Notes under the pieces: model-generated
Told to the model about the DNA's origin: nothing
Seen by the model: only the letters and a program-made list of their open reading frames with translations
Database searches by the model: none
From: Flavobacterium enshiense
GTDB taxonomy: Bacteria; Bacteroidota; Bacteroidia; Flavobacteriales; Flavobacteriaceae
Length of the DNA: 64,000 nucleotides
Assembly (NCBI RefSeq): GCF_022836875.1
Contig: NZ_CP090376.1
Coordinates: forward strand, 434,001-498,000
Reading direction: 5' to 3'
Position numbers and translations under genes: made by a program
Shown: positions 35,906-45,448 of the stretch, one piece after another
Numbering within the stretch: position 1 is the stretch's first letter
Layout: every line of letters starts with the position of its first letter

Positions 35906-37566
35906 CAGCGTCTTTTATTTATTTTTCTCAGATAGTTTTCAATAAGTAATCGATCCGGGACTGTTGTAATTTCTTTGGTGAGGGCTTTTTCAAATTCTAT
36001 TTTAGCGGCTGCATCCCATCCTTTTTCATAATAGTATTTCCCCGTTTTAAAGTACACACGCCAAAAATCAGGGTTGTTATTCTGATAATCTTTGATAAAA
36101 CCTGCACTTAAATTAAGATCTTCTTTAATGGCCTCATCCATAACTCCGTCCTGAGTTCTGAATTCCTCATAATTGCGGTAAGTTTCCGTGCTTAAAAAAG
36201 GATCTTTAGGAATGTTTAGAGAATCCGTTCCTAAAACCACAAAATCATTTCCTTTTTTACTGAAAATAGCTTTGAGATCATAGGCCACAAACTCACCCAA
36301 TTGGTAGGGATTGGAAGACACCCATGCCATTCTGCTTTCAGGCTTAAAAATAACACTGTGATGTGTCAATAGCTGGTTTACCGATTTTTCATTGCCATAG
36401 CCTAACGGAGCATTTTTCAACCCTCCTGTATTTCGGATTATTTCAGCCATTTTTTGGGGATCCATCTTGTCTTTCTCAGCTAACAATTCCTGCATACGAT
36501 CAAAACGATATTTGGAATGGCTTTGGACAATATGATCCTGATTTCGTTCGTCTGAATGGTAGGCTTCACTCTGAAAATGATTGGAACAAACCAATTGGTT
36601 ACTGTTTACCACCTCATAAATACCAAATTTTTCAGGAGAAACTTCAATCAGAACCGCTTTTTTATCTTTCGCGCTGCCGATCATAATGGATTCGGACACA
36701 AAAACGGCTCTTTTTTTAGCTATGGCAATTGCTTCGTCAATAGTTGAAGCATACTGTAAAATTTCTCTCGCCACAATTGAGATAGGTGTTTTTGCAACAA
36801 AAGGAATTTCCGATTTGCCCGAATTTATCGTTACGGTCAATCCTTCCAGATTCATACCTGACACCACTCCTATCATTCCGCCCCAGGTCACCGACATAAA
36901 CGGATGGCCTTTTTCCGGCCTTACAAAAGCGACTATTTTATCTTGAGCAAATTCATCTCCCGCATAAAAATCGAAATTTCTTCCGATCAACAATTCACCA
37001 TCAGTAGTTTTGTCATCCCAGGCAGCCATTGAGGAGCATCCCACCAAAGCCAGATCCTGCAAAGCATGTCCGATATCATGGGCTGCATGAAGATATAACG
37101 ATCGCAAATAATTGGGAGCTATAAACTGGTAATCGTCAGAATTGTATCGTGAAATGCCATAAATTTCCGTTTGGTATTCTTCCGGAACATTGAGATACAA
37201 TTTTCGATTGTACCATTTCAGAAAATTTCGCAATATTCTTTGCTTAAATTTAGACGGAATAATGTCCTTAATTTTGGTAAAAAATACGCGTTCCTGTTTT
37301 TTTATCAATGTATCACTAAGACCGCCGTTTATAAGTCCGAGCTGAAGCGCATCTCCGGAAACATACAATTCCCAAAGTTGTTGTTTGTTCTTAATGAGAT
37401 AATTAGTTCCCGAAGAAAAAAGGGTGTCCGAATATTTTGTAATTATAGGTTTTTCCTGATTATATACCTCAATTTGAGGTCGATGGTGTACCGAATTATA
37501 CGTACCACAGGAAAACAAGCAAAAAGCCAGTCCTATAAAAAGCAATATTTGAATCCTTTTTTTCAT
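35905..37566 (-). CDS. C45-type autoproteolytic acyltransferase/hydrolase lipoprotein
   Basis: A 553-residue protein with a lipoprotein signal (LLFIGLAFCLFSCGT). The region LVGCSSMAAWDDKTTDGELLIGRNFDFYAGDEF near residue 185 fits the N-terminal-nucleophile (Ntn) fold of C45 enzymes, with the Cys as nucleophile. The family is known from acyl-CoA:6-aminopenicillanic acid acyltransferase. A later MSVTWGGMIGVVSGMNLEGLTVTINSGKS is also typical. C45-type proteins occur in flexirubin clusters, where the substrate is unproven. As an envelope-bound acyl-transfer enzyme it is one candidate for modifying or esterifying the pigment. It overlaps the ligase gene by one base and lies 1 base after the FAD gene. 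Confidence 0.8.
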   Translation of the reverse strand: MKKRIQILLFIGLAFCLFSCGTYNSVHHRPQIEVYNQEKPIITKYSDTLFSSGTNYLIKNKQQLWELYVSGDALQLGLINGGLSDTLIKKQERVFFTKIKDIIPSKFKQRILRNFLKWYNRKLYLNVPEEYQTEIYGISRYNSDDYQFIAPNYLRSLYLHAAHDIGHALQDLALVGCSSMAAWDDKTTDGELLIGRNFDFYAGDEFAQDKIVAFVRPEKGHPFMSVTWGGMIGVVSGMNLEGLTVTINSGKSEIPFVAKTPISIVAREILQYASTIDEAIAIAKKRAVFVSESIMIGSAKDKKAVLIEVSPEKFGIYEVVNSNQLVCSNHFQSEAYHSDERNQDHIVQSHSKYRFDRMQELLAEKDKMDPQKMAEIIRNTGGLKNAPLGYGNEKSVNQLLTHHSVIFKPESRMAWVSSNPYQLGEFVAYDLKAIFSKKGNDFVVLGTDSLNIPKDPFLSTETYRNYEEFRTQDGVMDEAIKEDLNLSAGFIKDYQNNNPDFWRVYFKTGKYYYEKGWDAAAKIEFEKALTKEITTVPDRLLIENYLRKINKRR

Positions 37567-37567
37567 T

Positions 37568-39091
37568 TTACTGTCCCGATTCCCGGTTGATTTTATCTAT
37601 AAGATAATCGCCTCCTCCTAAAATTTCCGAACAAGTGGCAACGGCCCCAATTGTTACCCCTAAAACACCATGCATATTGACACTCTGTCCTGTGAAATAA
37701 AGGTTATCTATTTTGGTTCTTGGCGAAATAAACGTTTTCATGGGATCGTTCGAATCTTTCATATAACCATATAAATTTCCGTGATACCCTCCGATATAAT
37801 CCCGATAGGAAAGCGGAGTCGACGTGTGCATTGATTGAATGCAATCACGTATCCCAGGAAATTTTTTCTCAATTTCGGCAATGAAAACTTCCGCCTTTTC
37901 TCTTTTATATTTTTCATACGAAGCCCCTCGATCTTCCTTTTGGGAAACGGTATTATGTGTATCTTCCCATGCGGAAAATTCTTCAAATCTCAGATACGTT
38001 ATTGCCGTTAGGCTTTCGGCCCAGACCTGATTTTCTTCAGATATATTCATTGAAACCATATATGACTCGGGCCAGGAAGCATCGGCGTATTCGTTCGCAT
38101 TCCAAACCCTGCTGCTGTCTTTGAAATGATAATAATTATGGTTCAGATAAGGAAAACATTCCGGTTTAAAAACAATATACAGACTAAAAGCAGAGGGCAG
38201 CACTTCCAAACCCTGAATTCTGCTGTAATAGGATTTTCTAAACTTATCCTCACCTATCATTTTAAGGGTCGTTTTCGGCTCTATATTGGAAATAAAAATA
38301 TCTCCGAAAAAAACTTCTCCATTTCGTGTTTTTACCGAAGCCAGTTTCCCGTCTTCGAAATCAAAGGCAACTACCTCCCGGTGTTTGTATACTTCACCAC
38401 CATATTTTCGGAGTTGCTTAATCAGTTGTTTTGTAATCTGACTCCCCCCATTTATACAACGCCACGAACTTTGAATGTATGAGTTTACAGAAAGTGCATG
38501 AACATAAAACGGCGTCTTATCAGCAATTCCGGCATATAAAAAATTGGATCCTGCCAAAACCGCTTTAAGTTTTTCATTGTCGGTTAACTCATCTAGATAA
38601 GCTTTTGCGTTGATGGACAAGATTTCGTTTTGATACCCTTCACCTCGCTTTAAATTATACAACGGAAAGGAATCACAGGTATGAATCAGCTTATCTAAAT
38701 ACGTTCGGATAGTTTTTTCCTCATCCGGAAAATGTACCAGCAAATGCTGGATAAAATTCTCGTAGCCCTGCGCATGAGGATACTCGGTTCCATCATCGCC
38801 AAAAGAAATAATATCGAACCCATTCTCATCCATCTTTTTGAGCTTAAGATGATCCATGATGCCAATATACGAAAAATATCTATGAAGATTCTGACCTTTT
38901 TCCAACCCTCCAATATAGTGAATACCGGTATCAAAGATGGTTTTTTCGCGCACGAAAGTCTGCAAATTGCCTCCATATTGGTTATTTTTTTCCAATACGC
39001 AAACGCTTTTTCCTTCTTTTGCAAGGATAATGGCCGAAACCAGTCCTCCCAAACCACTACCAACAATTACTACATCGTATTTTTTATCCAC
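37568..39091 (-). CDS. FAD-dependent oxidoreductase, carotenoid isomerase/desaturase-like
   Basis: A 507-residue CrtI/CrtISO-type flavoprotein. The N-terminal FAD motif is DVVIVGSGLGGLVSAIILAKEGKSVCVLEKNNQYGG, and the C-terminal FAD motif is NLYFTGQSVNMHGVLGVTIGAVATCSEILGG. No carotenoid genes lie next to it. Homologues occur in flexirubin clusters, so it may desaturate or isomerise the polyene. Its exact reaction is not known to me. It is 3 bases downstream of the large transporter-acyltransferase gene and in the same operon. Confidence 0.88.
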   Translation of the reverse strand: MDKKYDVVIVGSGLGGLVSAIILAKEGKSVCVLEKNNQYGGNLQTFVREKTIFDTGIHYIGGLEKGQNLHRYFSYIGIMDHLKLKKMDENGFDIISFGDDGTEYPHAQGYENFIQHLLVHFPDEEKTIRTYLDKLIHTCDSFPLYNLKRGEGYQNEILSINAKAYLDELTDNEKLKAVLAGSNFLYAGIADKTPFYVHALSVNSYIQSSWRCINGGSQITKQLIKQLRKYGGEVYKHREVVAFDFEDGKLASVKTRNGEVFFGDIFISNIEPKTTLKMIGEDKFRKSYYSRIQGLEVLPSAFSLYIVFKPECFPYLNHNYYHFKDSSRVWNANEYADASWPESYMVSMNISEENQVWAESLTAITYLRFEEFSAWEDTHNTVSQKEDRGASYEKYKREKAEVFIAEIEKKFPGIRDCIQSMHTSTPLSYRDYIGGYHGNLYGYMKDSNDPMKTFISPRTKIDNLYFTGQSVNMHGVLGVTIGAVATCSEILGGGDYLIDKINRESGQ

Positions 39092-39094
39092 TTT

Positions 39095-42000
39095 TTATTT
39101 CTTTAAAACCAGTAAACCTTCTTCCTTACTGCTTACTTCAAAACCCTGATTTACAAAATGGCTTCTCAATTCAAAATTATCAATTAAAACAATTTTATTC
39201 ACATTGTCCAGTTCCATCTGCTTGACAAAATCAGAACGTTGGGATGAAACCAATAAAACATTGGCTTTCTTATTATTTTCCGAAACCGAATCCAGATAAG
39301 TAAGTCGTCGTTTTTTCAAAATATAATTTGACGAAGCTATCTCTCTTTTCTCCGGATCCTGCATAAAACTCTCGATTTTTCTTTTTGGCTGCTGAAGCAC
39401 TAACAATGCGTCCAACTGGCCGAAGTCATCCGCGATATGTAAAATTTTCGCATCATCGCTCAATACTTTATTCAATCGGAAGTATAATGATTTTCTCTGC
39501 GCGAAATTGGATTTCACGACTCTTCTCACTTCCTGTTCCTTATAGAGAAAGCTGAGCAGTAACTTGTTTTTGAAATAATTTTCATCTTCCAATTCCGTGC
39601 GCAAAAGAGCATACTCTTCCCTGAAATGCTTATTTATTTTTTTGGTGCGTTCTGAGTAATTCAACCCGAAAGAAATGTCATCAGCTTTGATTCGTTTACC
39701 GATAACCACCGATATATTTTCATCATAAATAATGTGATCACCTTTAGGCAAAGTCTCTGCATTTCCGTGGATATATACCGGAAGTACATCAAGATTAAAA
39801 TGTTCTGCCAGATAAAAAGCTCCTTTGTGAAAACGGTTGATTACACCGTCCTCCGAGCGAGAACCCTCCGGAAAAACCATCAGAGAATAACCTTGCTCCA
39901 CTTTCTCCCTCAAATGTTCTACGCTGCCTTCCACACCTTGTGAAACCGGATAATAACCCGCCAATTTTACAACACGTCCAAAAATAGGTGAGTTATAAAC
40001 CCAGTCGTTAACCAAATAAATGATTTTCGGCGTTACCATACCAACAGCCAACGTATCCAAAAAGGAAGTGTGGTTGGAAATAATTACCGAAGGTTTATCA
40101 AACGTTTCAACATGTCTGTTGATAATCTGTTTTTTCACAAATGGATTGGAATACAAAACCGATTTCATGAATTTCGAAATGATCATCCTAAACCACATCA
40201 TCTTCACTTCCTTCTTAACCGGCAAGATTTTCAACAACATTTTTCCTGTCAATGAAAAAAAGAGTCCACCCAATCCGTAATAAAGAAATGAAAGCGTAGA
40301 ATGCAGCAACAACCTTAACGATATAGGCGATTTTCCTTTTTTGGCCCTGTTTATAAAACAGATTCTGAACAAAATTGGATAGAATATAAACGTAATCAGC
40401 AGGGCCGCAAAAACACCAATCAATGAAACCGACGAAATCGATTTTAATGCCGGATGTTCAGCAAAAATCAAGGCGCCGATGGCAAGAATTGTTGTTAAAG
40501 CAGCCAATATAATTGAAGTCCTGTAGGTCGGCATTTCATCTTTTCCGGTGGTGTATTCCTTCTGCAGTGCGCTGGTCATGAAAATACTGAAATCGACTCC
40601 GTGTCCAAAAATAAGCGTACATACAATCGTACTGAAAATGTTCAGCTGAATACCCAAAATCCCCATCACCCCGGCAGTAACCAATCCGGTAATCACAATT
40701 GGAATGGTGCTGACAATTACCAGTTCAATACGGCGGAAAAACACAAACAAAATAAGAATTACCGCTACAAAGGAATAGTTTACCAAATCATTGAAATCGT
40801 CGCGGAGTTTCCCCAAAAAGGTTTCGTTCATTTGCTGCCTGTCAATTGCCAACACGTTCTTCTCCTTTGAAACTTTCTGCACAAAAGCGTCACGCTGTTC
40901 ATTGGAGACTTTTACAACCGATGAAACCGTATAAAATCCATTTTTGGAAGCGACAAATTCATCTAAAAACAAAGCTTTCACTTTTGCGTACGTTTCAAAA
41001 CCGATTGGCGAAAAATCCTTTTGCAGTAAATCGTAGAACGTTTGATGCGATTGAGGTTTAAATCCGATCACGCTCCCCTCTGAAATTAAATTATGCTGAA
41101 GGATATTCTTTTTTTCAGGCGTCCAGAAAGCATTCCATTTTGCTATTTTCTGTTGCTGCATTTCCTTTGAAAGCACCACACCTCCAATAGAACTGAAATT
41201 CAGGATCGTATTATTCTTTTTATCCGATGACAAGGTACGAAACAATGAATTGGCATTTGAAACCGCTTCTTCAGCCGAGTTACCATAAGACGCCAGATAG
41301 ATGGACTTTGACGTTAAATTAGTCGCTTTTTCCAGCTTGGCTTCTGCTTTTTTGATTTCGGTTGGGACAAAATTCAATTCGGAAAGATTGTTATTGAACT
41401 TCACTTTTCCGAAAGTAAAAAAGCTGACAATGATGACAACTATACTTGAAACAATCAGAAACTTATTTCGCTCAAATGAAAAGCCTGCCGCCTTGTCCAA
41501 TATTGTTTTTCGGTCCTGTTCGCCGACTTTAGGGTAATACAAATGCGGAATAACCAGCAAAGAGAACAAGGCCGAAACCACTACACTAATCGCGGCAAAA
41601 ATCCCCAGATCCTTAAGCGCTTCGGAATTCACAAACAATAAACACAAAAATGCCAAAGCCGTCGTGCTACTGCTCATGATCAACGGCATGGTAATGTCTT
41701 TGTACAGTGTTTTCAAATCGCTGTTATTCTTGTAATGCGTAAGAATATGCAGGGAGTAATCAATAGTTACACCTAGCAATACAGCACCAACACTTAATGA
41801 AATGGCCGAAATTGTGGTTCTGATAAAATACAGGCAGGCAATGGCGCACAGCACTCCGAAAACAGACGGAATAAAAATAATTACCGGCACAAGCAATTTC
41901 CGGTAGAACAGTATTAAGATCAGCATAAGGGTTCCCAGCGAAACCAGAATGGTTGTGATGATGTCCCGCTTAATCTGCTTTGCATTGGCCACGGCTATCA

Positions 42001-42763
42001 GGGAAGCCCCAAAATAATCCACACTTGCTTTTCCGGCAAACTGTTTGTTTAAATTGGTTTTTATAGCGGTAAGTTTATCAACGAAAAGCGTGTTTTTTTC
42101 GGTTTCGCTTCCGCTTAATTTAGGATTGATGAACAGCAGCAGTTTCGACTCATCCTTAGTAACCAGAAAACCGTTTTTAAGTTGAAACTCGTCGCCTATG
42201 CTCAACTGTTGCAGCTTTTTCAGAGCAATGAATGAGATGCCGAGAGGGTCATTTAAAATAAAATCTTTCGCTACGATTCCGGTAGGCGAAATAAGGGTGC
42301 GGTAATTTTTATCGACCTGAACTGCCACACTGTCTTTATTGAGTTTCTGCTCAATGCGATCATAGTCTTTATCTTCAAGGAACAAAGGAAGATTATTGTA
42401 CACGAAATCAAATGTTTCCTGAATACTTTCTTCGTCTACCTTTCCTTGTATGTCTTTTATATAGGCATTGCAGGAAGCCACACTGTCTAAAAAAACAGTC
42501 GCCGTTTCAGCCATATCATCTACCGTTCCGCCTTTCCCTTTCTCAATAATTACGGTTATTTTATCCGAAAAATTAAGTTGCTGCAACACTTTTGCCGTAA
42601 CATCGGCTTGGTCGTTTTTCGGAATGATACGGGTAATATCTTCTTCAAATTTAATTTTGGAAGCGAAAAAACCAAAAACCAAAAGGAAAGCCAATGCAAT
42701 TCCTACAGCTGCCAGCTTATTTCGCTGAACAAAATGATGAATTCTTATAAAATAAATGTGCAT
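39095..42763 (-). CDS. MMPL/RND-type exporter fused to a PlsC-like acyltransferase and a Rossmann-like tail
   Basis: A 1222-residue three-part protein. Residues 1-830 form an MMPL/RND permease: one N-terminal helix near residue 20, a periplasmic loop, a helix bundle near 265-410, a second loop, and a bundle near 690-830. Residues about 880-1030 are a PlsC-type acyltransferase with NHTSFLDTLA (HX4D) near 894 and FPEGSRSEDG near 964. The last 150 residues contain DDAKILHIADDFGQLDALLVLQQ, which resembles a degenerate Rossmann/methyltransferase domain. The frame is continuous, so the fusion is real. Aryl-polyene clusters contain separate MMPL and acyltransferase proteins. This one probably moves and acylates the pigment or its lipid carrier. 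Confidence 0.88.
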   Translation of the reverse strand: MHIYFIRIHHFVQRNKLAAVGIALAFLLVFGFFASKIKFEEDITRIIPKNDQADVTAKVLQQLNFSDKITVIIEKGKGGTVDDMAETATVFLDSVASCNAYIKDIQGKVDEESIQETFDFVYNNLPLFLEDKDYDRIEQKLNKDSVAVQVDKNYRTLISPTGIVAKDFILNDPLGISFIALKKLQQLSIGDEFQLKNGFLVTKDESKLLLFINPKLSGSETEKNTLFVDKLTAIKTNLNKQFAGKASVDYFGASLIAVANAKQIKRDIITTILVSLGTLMLILILFYRKLLVPVIIFIPSVFGVLCAIACLYFIRTTISAISLSVGAVLLGVTIDYSLHILTHYKNNSDLKTLYKDITMPLIMSSSTTALAFLCLLFVNSEALKDLGIFAAISVVVSALFSLLVIPHLYYPKVGEQDRKTILDKAAGFSFERNKFLIVSSIVVIIVSFFTFGKVKFNNNLSELNFVPTEIKKAEAKLEKATNLTSKSIYLASYGNSAEEAVSNANSLFRTLSSDKKNNTILNFSSIGGVVLSKEMQQQKIAKWNAFWTPEKKNILQHNLISEGSVIGFKPQSHQTFYDLLQKDFSPIGFETYAKVKALFLDEFVASKNGFYTVSSVVKVSNEQRDAFVQKVSKEKNVLAIDRQQMNETFLGKLRDDFNDLVNYSFVAVILILFVFFRRIELVIVSTIPIVITGLVTAGVMGILGIQLNIFSTIVCTLIFGHGVDFSIFMTSALQKEYTTGKDEMPTYRTSIILAALTTILAIGALIFAEHPALKSISSVSLIGVFAALLITFIFYPILFRICFINRAKKGKSPISLRLLLHSTLSFLYYGLGGLFFSLTGKMLLKILPVKKEVKMMWFRMIISKFMKSVLYSNPFVKKQIINRHVETFDKPSVIISNHTSFLDTLAVGMVTPKIIYLVNDWVYNSPIFGRVVKLAGYYPVSQGVEGSVEHLREKVEQGYSLMVFPEGSRSEDGVINRFHKGAFYLAEHFNLDVLPVYIHGNAETLPKGDHIIYDENISVVIGKRIKADDISFGLNYSERTKKINKHFREEYALLRTELEDENYFKNKLLLSFLYKEQEVRRVVKSNFAQRKSLYFRLNKVLSDDAKILHIADDFGQLDALLVLQQPKRKIESFMQDPEKREIASSNYILKKRRLTYLDSVSENNKKANVLLVSSQRSDFVKQMELDNVNKIVLIDNFELRSHFVNQGFEVSSKEEGLLVLKK

Positions 42764-43942
42764 TTAAGTCCCTGATTTTTTCGAGAGCGAAAGTAACAAA
42801 TAACTTCCAACTCCGAAAAGAATTGCCATTACAGTAGCTAAAACAAAACTCCCGATTATGTACTGAATGACATGTTCTTTTACATGTTCCATTGTTATCG
42901 GACTTCCCAAAGTAAATTGGGCTTTATTTCCTACAAAGAAAGCACCGGTTTGAAGTGAACCATAAATGATAAAAGGAATCATCGGCGGAACGCTCACATT
43001 GGAAAACGCGAAGGCCAATGCCTTGTTCCAGCGTAACAGTACAGCTAAAGAAATGACAATCAGCGTTTGAAACCCCCAAAAAGGGGCAATTCCAACAAAA
43101 ACCCCCAACCCGATGGAAAGGGCTTTGATGGTATACGAATCGGAACTGGCTAAAATGTCCTCACGAACGAACTCCGTTATACTTTTTTTTTTAAAACTTC
43201 TAAAAAAGTCTCTTGGTTTGATATACAAAATGGTGATGATAACCAAAACGGTATTTAGGATACTTATTCGGGTAAAATCTTTAAAAGGGCGGAAATGGGT
43301 TACCCTTTCATTCGGATCGTATAAAATGTTTACCGGAACATTCTTTACCTCGACGCCATTCCATGCAGCTCGCACAATGACTTCGATTTCAAATTCAAAT
43401 TTTTTGGTAAAAAAGCGCTCTGGAATCGATTCCAGCGGATACAAGCGATAACCAGATTGCGTGTCTTCCAGTTCGATTCCGGTTTCAAACCAAAACCAAA
43501 AATTGGAAAATTTATTCCCGAAACTGCTCTTTTTAGGGATTCCGTCCTGATTCATGTTTCGGTTACCAATTAGCAGTACTTCTTTTTCAGAATTTTCCAG
43601 ATTATCCAGAAAAACAGTAATATCACTTGGAAAATGCTGACCATCGGAATCAATCGTGATAGCATAACGATACCCTAATTCTTTTGCCTTTCTGAAACCT
43701 TCACGAAGGGCATTTCCTTTCCCTTGATTTTTCGATATATGAATTTGGGTAATATTCGGATACGAACTTAAAATTTCTTTGGTGGTATCGGTTGAACCGT
43801 CATTGACAACAATACAGTTTTGAGTATAATTTAAAACCCCGTCAACAATACGACGCAGCGTTTTGTGGTTATTGTAGGTTGGAATAATAACACACAGCTT
43901 ATGCTTTTCAATTCGCTCGCTTAAAGATGGATTGGCATTCAT
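42764..43942 (-). CDS. Glycosyltransferase family 2 fused to DUF2062
   Basis: A 392-residue protein. Residues 1-230 are a GT2 domain of the dolichyl-phosphate-mannose synthase type: LCVIIPTYNNHKTLRRIVDG, the nucleotide-sugar motif IDSDGQHFPSDI near residue 95, and DTQSGYRLYP near residue 165. Residues about 240-390 form a membrane DUF2062 domain (GLGVFVGIAPFWGFQTLIVISLAVLLRWNK) with three helices. Aryl-polyene clusters often contain a GT2 of this kind, so it may glycosylate a lipid anchor. It starts 6 bases after the small exported protein and abuts the exporter gene. Confidence 0.88.
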   Translation of the reverse strand: MNANPSLSERIEKHKLCVIIPTYNNHKTLRRIVDGVLNYTQNCIVVNDGSTDTTKEILSSYPNITQIHISKNQGKGNALREGFRKAKELGYRYAITIDSDGQHFPSDITVFLDNLENSEKEVLLIGNRNMNQDGIPKKSSFGNKFSNFWFWFETGIELEDTQSGYRLYPLESIPERFFTKKFEFEIEVIVRAAWNGVEVKNVPVNILYDPNERVTHFRPFKDFTRISILNTVLVIITILYIKPRDFFRSFKKKSITEFVREDILASSDSYTIKALSIGLGVFVGIAPFWGFQTLIVISLAVLLRWNKALAFAFSNVSVPPMIPFIIYGSLQTGAFFVGNKAQFTLGSPITMEHVKEHVIQYIIGSFVLATVMAILFGVGSYLLLSLSKKSGT

Positions 43943-43948
43943 GATGTG

Positions 43949-44434
43949 TTATTTTAAAATCAGCTTTTTTTCGTTTTCGGAAAAAACTGCCGATTGCTTA
44001 ACGTATTTTTTAATGCATTCCTTCACCTCTTTTGATTGATTATCAAAAGAATTAATAATCAGTTTTTTATCCTCTTCGATATTTCCTTTATACTTCAATG
44101 CTTTAGGAGTATTTTCCTGAATACTGAGACGTATAAGGCGAATTTCAGCATTAGTCGGTTCGGATTTCAATGCTTTCTCCAAAATGGTTACCCCTTCCAC
44201 AAGCAATTCTTTCTTTTGCTTTGCTTTGGGAGCATATCTGGATTTAAGTACGATAGCAGCTCCTTTATAGGCCAGCAAGGTCGCATTGTTTTTGTTGTAT
44301 CCGGAAAGCATCGCGTGAAACTTCTCGGAATTTTGCTTAGATTTTGACGCCGCATAGTAGCTTTCCCTTACCTCAGGCAATTCTTGGGCAAGCAACGAAA
44401 AAAAAATGGCTGCTATGTAAAACAGAAGTTTCAA
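43949..44434 (-). CDS. Exported helical protein of unknown function
   Basis: A 161-residue protein with a signal peptide (MKLLFYIAAIFFSLLAQELPE). The mature part is helical and Lys/Glu-rich, with repeats of the form NNATLLAYKGAAIVLKSRYA and VTILEKALKSEPTNAEIRLIRL that look like weak TPR units. No catalytic motif is visible. It sits between the GT2 and dehydratase genes with gaps of 6 and 1 bases, so it is clearly part of the cluster. It may act as a periplasmic scaffold. Confidence 0.75.
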   Translation of the reverse strand: MKLLFYIAAIFFSLLAQELPEVRESYYAASKSKQNSEKFHAMLSGYNKNNATLLAYKGAAIVLKSRYAPKAKQKKELLVEGVTILEKALKSEPTNAEIRLIRLSIQENTPKALKYKGNIEEDKKLIINSFDNQSKEVKECIKKYVKQSAVFSENEKKLILK

Positions 44435-44435
44435 A

Positions 44436-44807
44436 TTATGCTTTTTTATAAGTATTGGTGAGTTTTAATGCGACTGTATCATCAAAACTCGTGGTATTTT
44501 TCACTTTTATCCCGGTTTCCAAATCACCTGAAATTTCCAGCTCCAATCGTAATACCGGATTGATGTCCGGATTGATAAGCGCCATAAATTTGACATTGGA
44601 CGAATTTGCCATAAACAAAGAACTTCCCAGGATTTCCTCGGTAAGCTCTTTAACTATCTGCATCATGCAAACTCCGGGCGTTACAGGATTCCCTGGAAAA
44701 TGTCCTTTAAAAATATCATGTTGCCGATTTAGAGACACGACAGCATCATATTTCCCCTCCGAAACATTCTCTAATTTTTGAACGGTATAAAAATCCTTTA
44801 GTAACAT
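44436..44807 (-). CDS. Hotdog-fold dehydratase-like protein (His-bearing subunit)
   Basis: A 123-residue FabZ/FabA-like protein. The active-site loop DIFKGHFPGNPVTPGVCMMQIVKELTEE is present near residue 30 and holds the catalytic His of GHFP. At the place of the FabZ catalytic Glu (PGVLxxE) it has Gln (PGVCMMQ). This suggests that it needs a partner to give the missing acid, as in the heterodimeric ApeI/ApeP dehydratases of aryl-polyene pathways. It would dehydrate 3-hydroxyacyl-ACP during polyene extension. It lies 6 bases from the porin gene and 1 base from the next. Confidence 0.85.
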   Translation of the reverse strand: MLLKDFYTVQKLENVSEGKYDAVVSLNRQHDIFKGHFPGNPVTPGVCMMQIVKELTEEILGSSLFMANSSNVKFMALINPDINPVLRLELEISGDLETGIKVKNTTSFDDTVALKLTNTYKKA

Positions 44808-44813
44808 AAGTCT

Positions 44814-45446
44814 TTATTTTTGTTTTACATCAAATGTATATGAAATACCCAGTTGGAAAACCTGATTTAAGTAAATGTCATCAAAATTTCCGTTTCCGTC
44901 AACATCATATTCATCATAATACTCAGCACCAAAAATATCAATAAATCCTTGTTTGTAACGCGCTTCAAAAGTCAGACCATTCGGAAGAGAATATCCGATT
45001 CCTCCAACGATTCCCATATCAAACCCAATAAGGTCTTCACTAAGAGGCCATTCAAAATTATCGCCTACCTGAAAATCTAAAGTTGGCCCTACAACCGCTT
45101 CGAACCCGTGTCCGAAACTAAATTTATTGACAACACTCATAGACAAATAATCCAATGAATACTTCTTTTCGCTAAAAGTATTCAGACCATTCATAGGATC
45201 GAAGTTTCTATGTCTTACTTCAGATCCTTGTGCCGTATAAAGCAATTCCGGTTGAAGTGTATAAAATTTAGCCAACTTAATTGCCGCAAAAGCGCCTACA
45301 TAGAAATCAGTTACAAAATCCGAGTTGGTGTTTGTAAACTTTGAAAATGTTGCACCTCCCTTAAGACCTGGTTTAACAGTTACCTGAGCATTCATCTGAG
45401 CTAATCCAAAGAAACACAGCAAGACTGTAGCAAATAATTTTTTCAT
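44814..45446 (-). CDS. Porin-like outer-membrane beta-barrel protein
   Basis: A 210-residue protein with a signal peptide (MKKLFATVLLCFFGLAQMNAQ). It starts its mature part VTVKPGLKGGATFSKFTN and ends FQLGISYTFDVKQK. It has the length and strand pattern of the eight-stranded 'outer membrane protein beta-barrel' (OmpX/OmpW-like) family in Bacteroidota. Its place in the cluster suggests a role in holding the pigment at the outer membrane, but no such function can be shown from the sequence. Confidence 0.82.
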   Translation of the reverse strand: MKKLFATVLLCFFGLAQMNAQVTVKPGLKGGATFSKFTNTNSDFVTDFYVGAFAAIKLAKFYTLQPELLYTAQGSEVRHRNFDPMNGLNTFSEKKYSLDYLSMSVVNKFSFGHGFEAVVGPTLDFQVGDNFEWPLSEDLIGFDMGIVGGIGYSLPNGLTFEARYKQGFIDIFGAEYYDEYDVDGNGNFDDIYLNQVFQLGISYTFDVKQK

Positions 45447-45448
45447 TT

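Noticed and set aside
39095-42763. Exporter-acyltransferase fusion as an assembly or frameshift artefact
   Set aside because: The frame is continuous with no stop or composition break, and both domains keep intact motifs.
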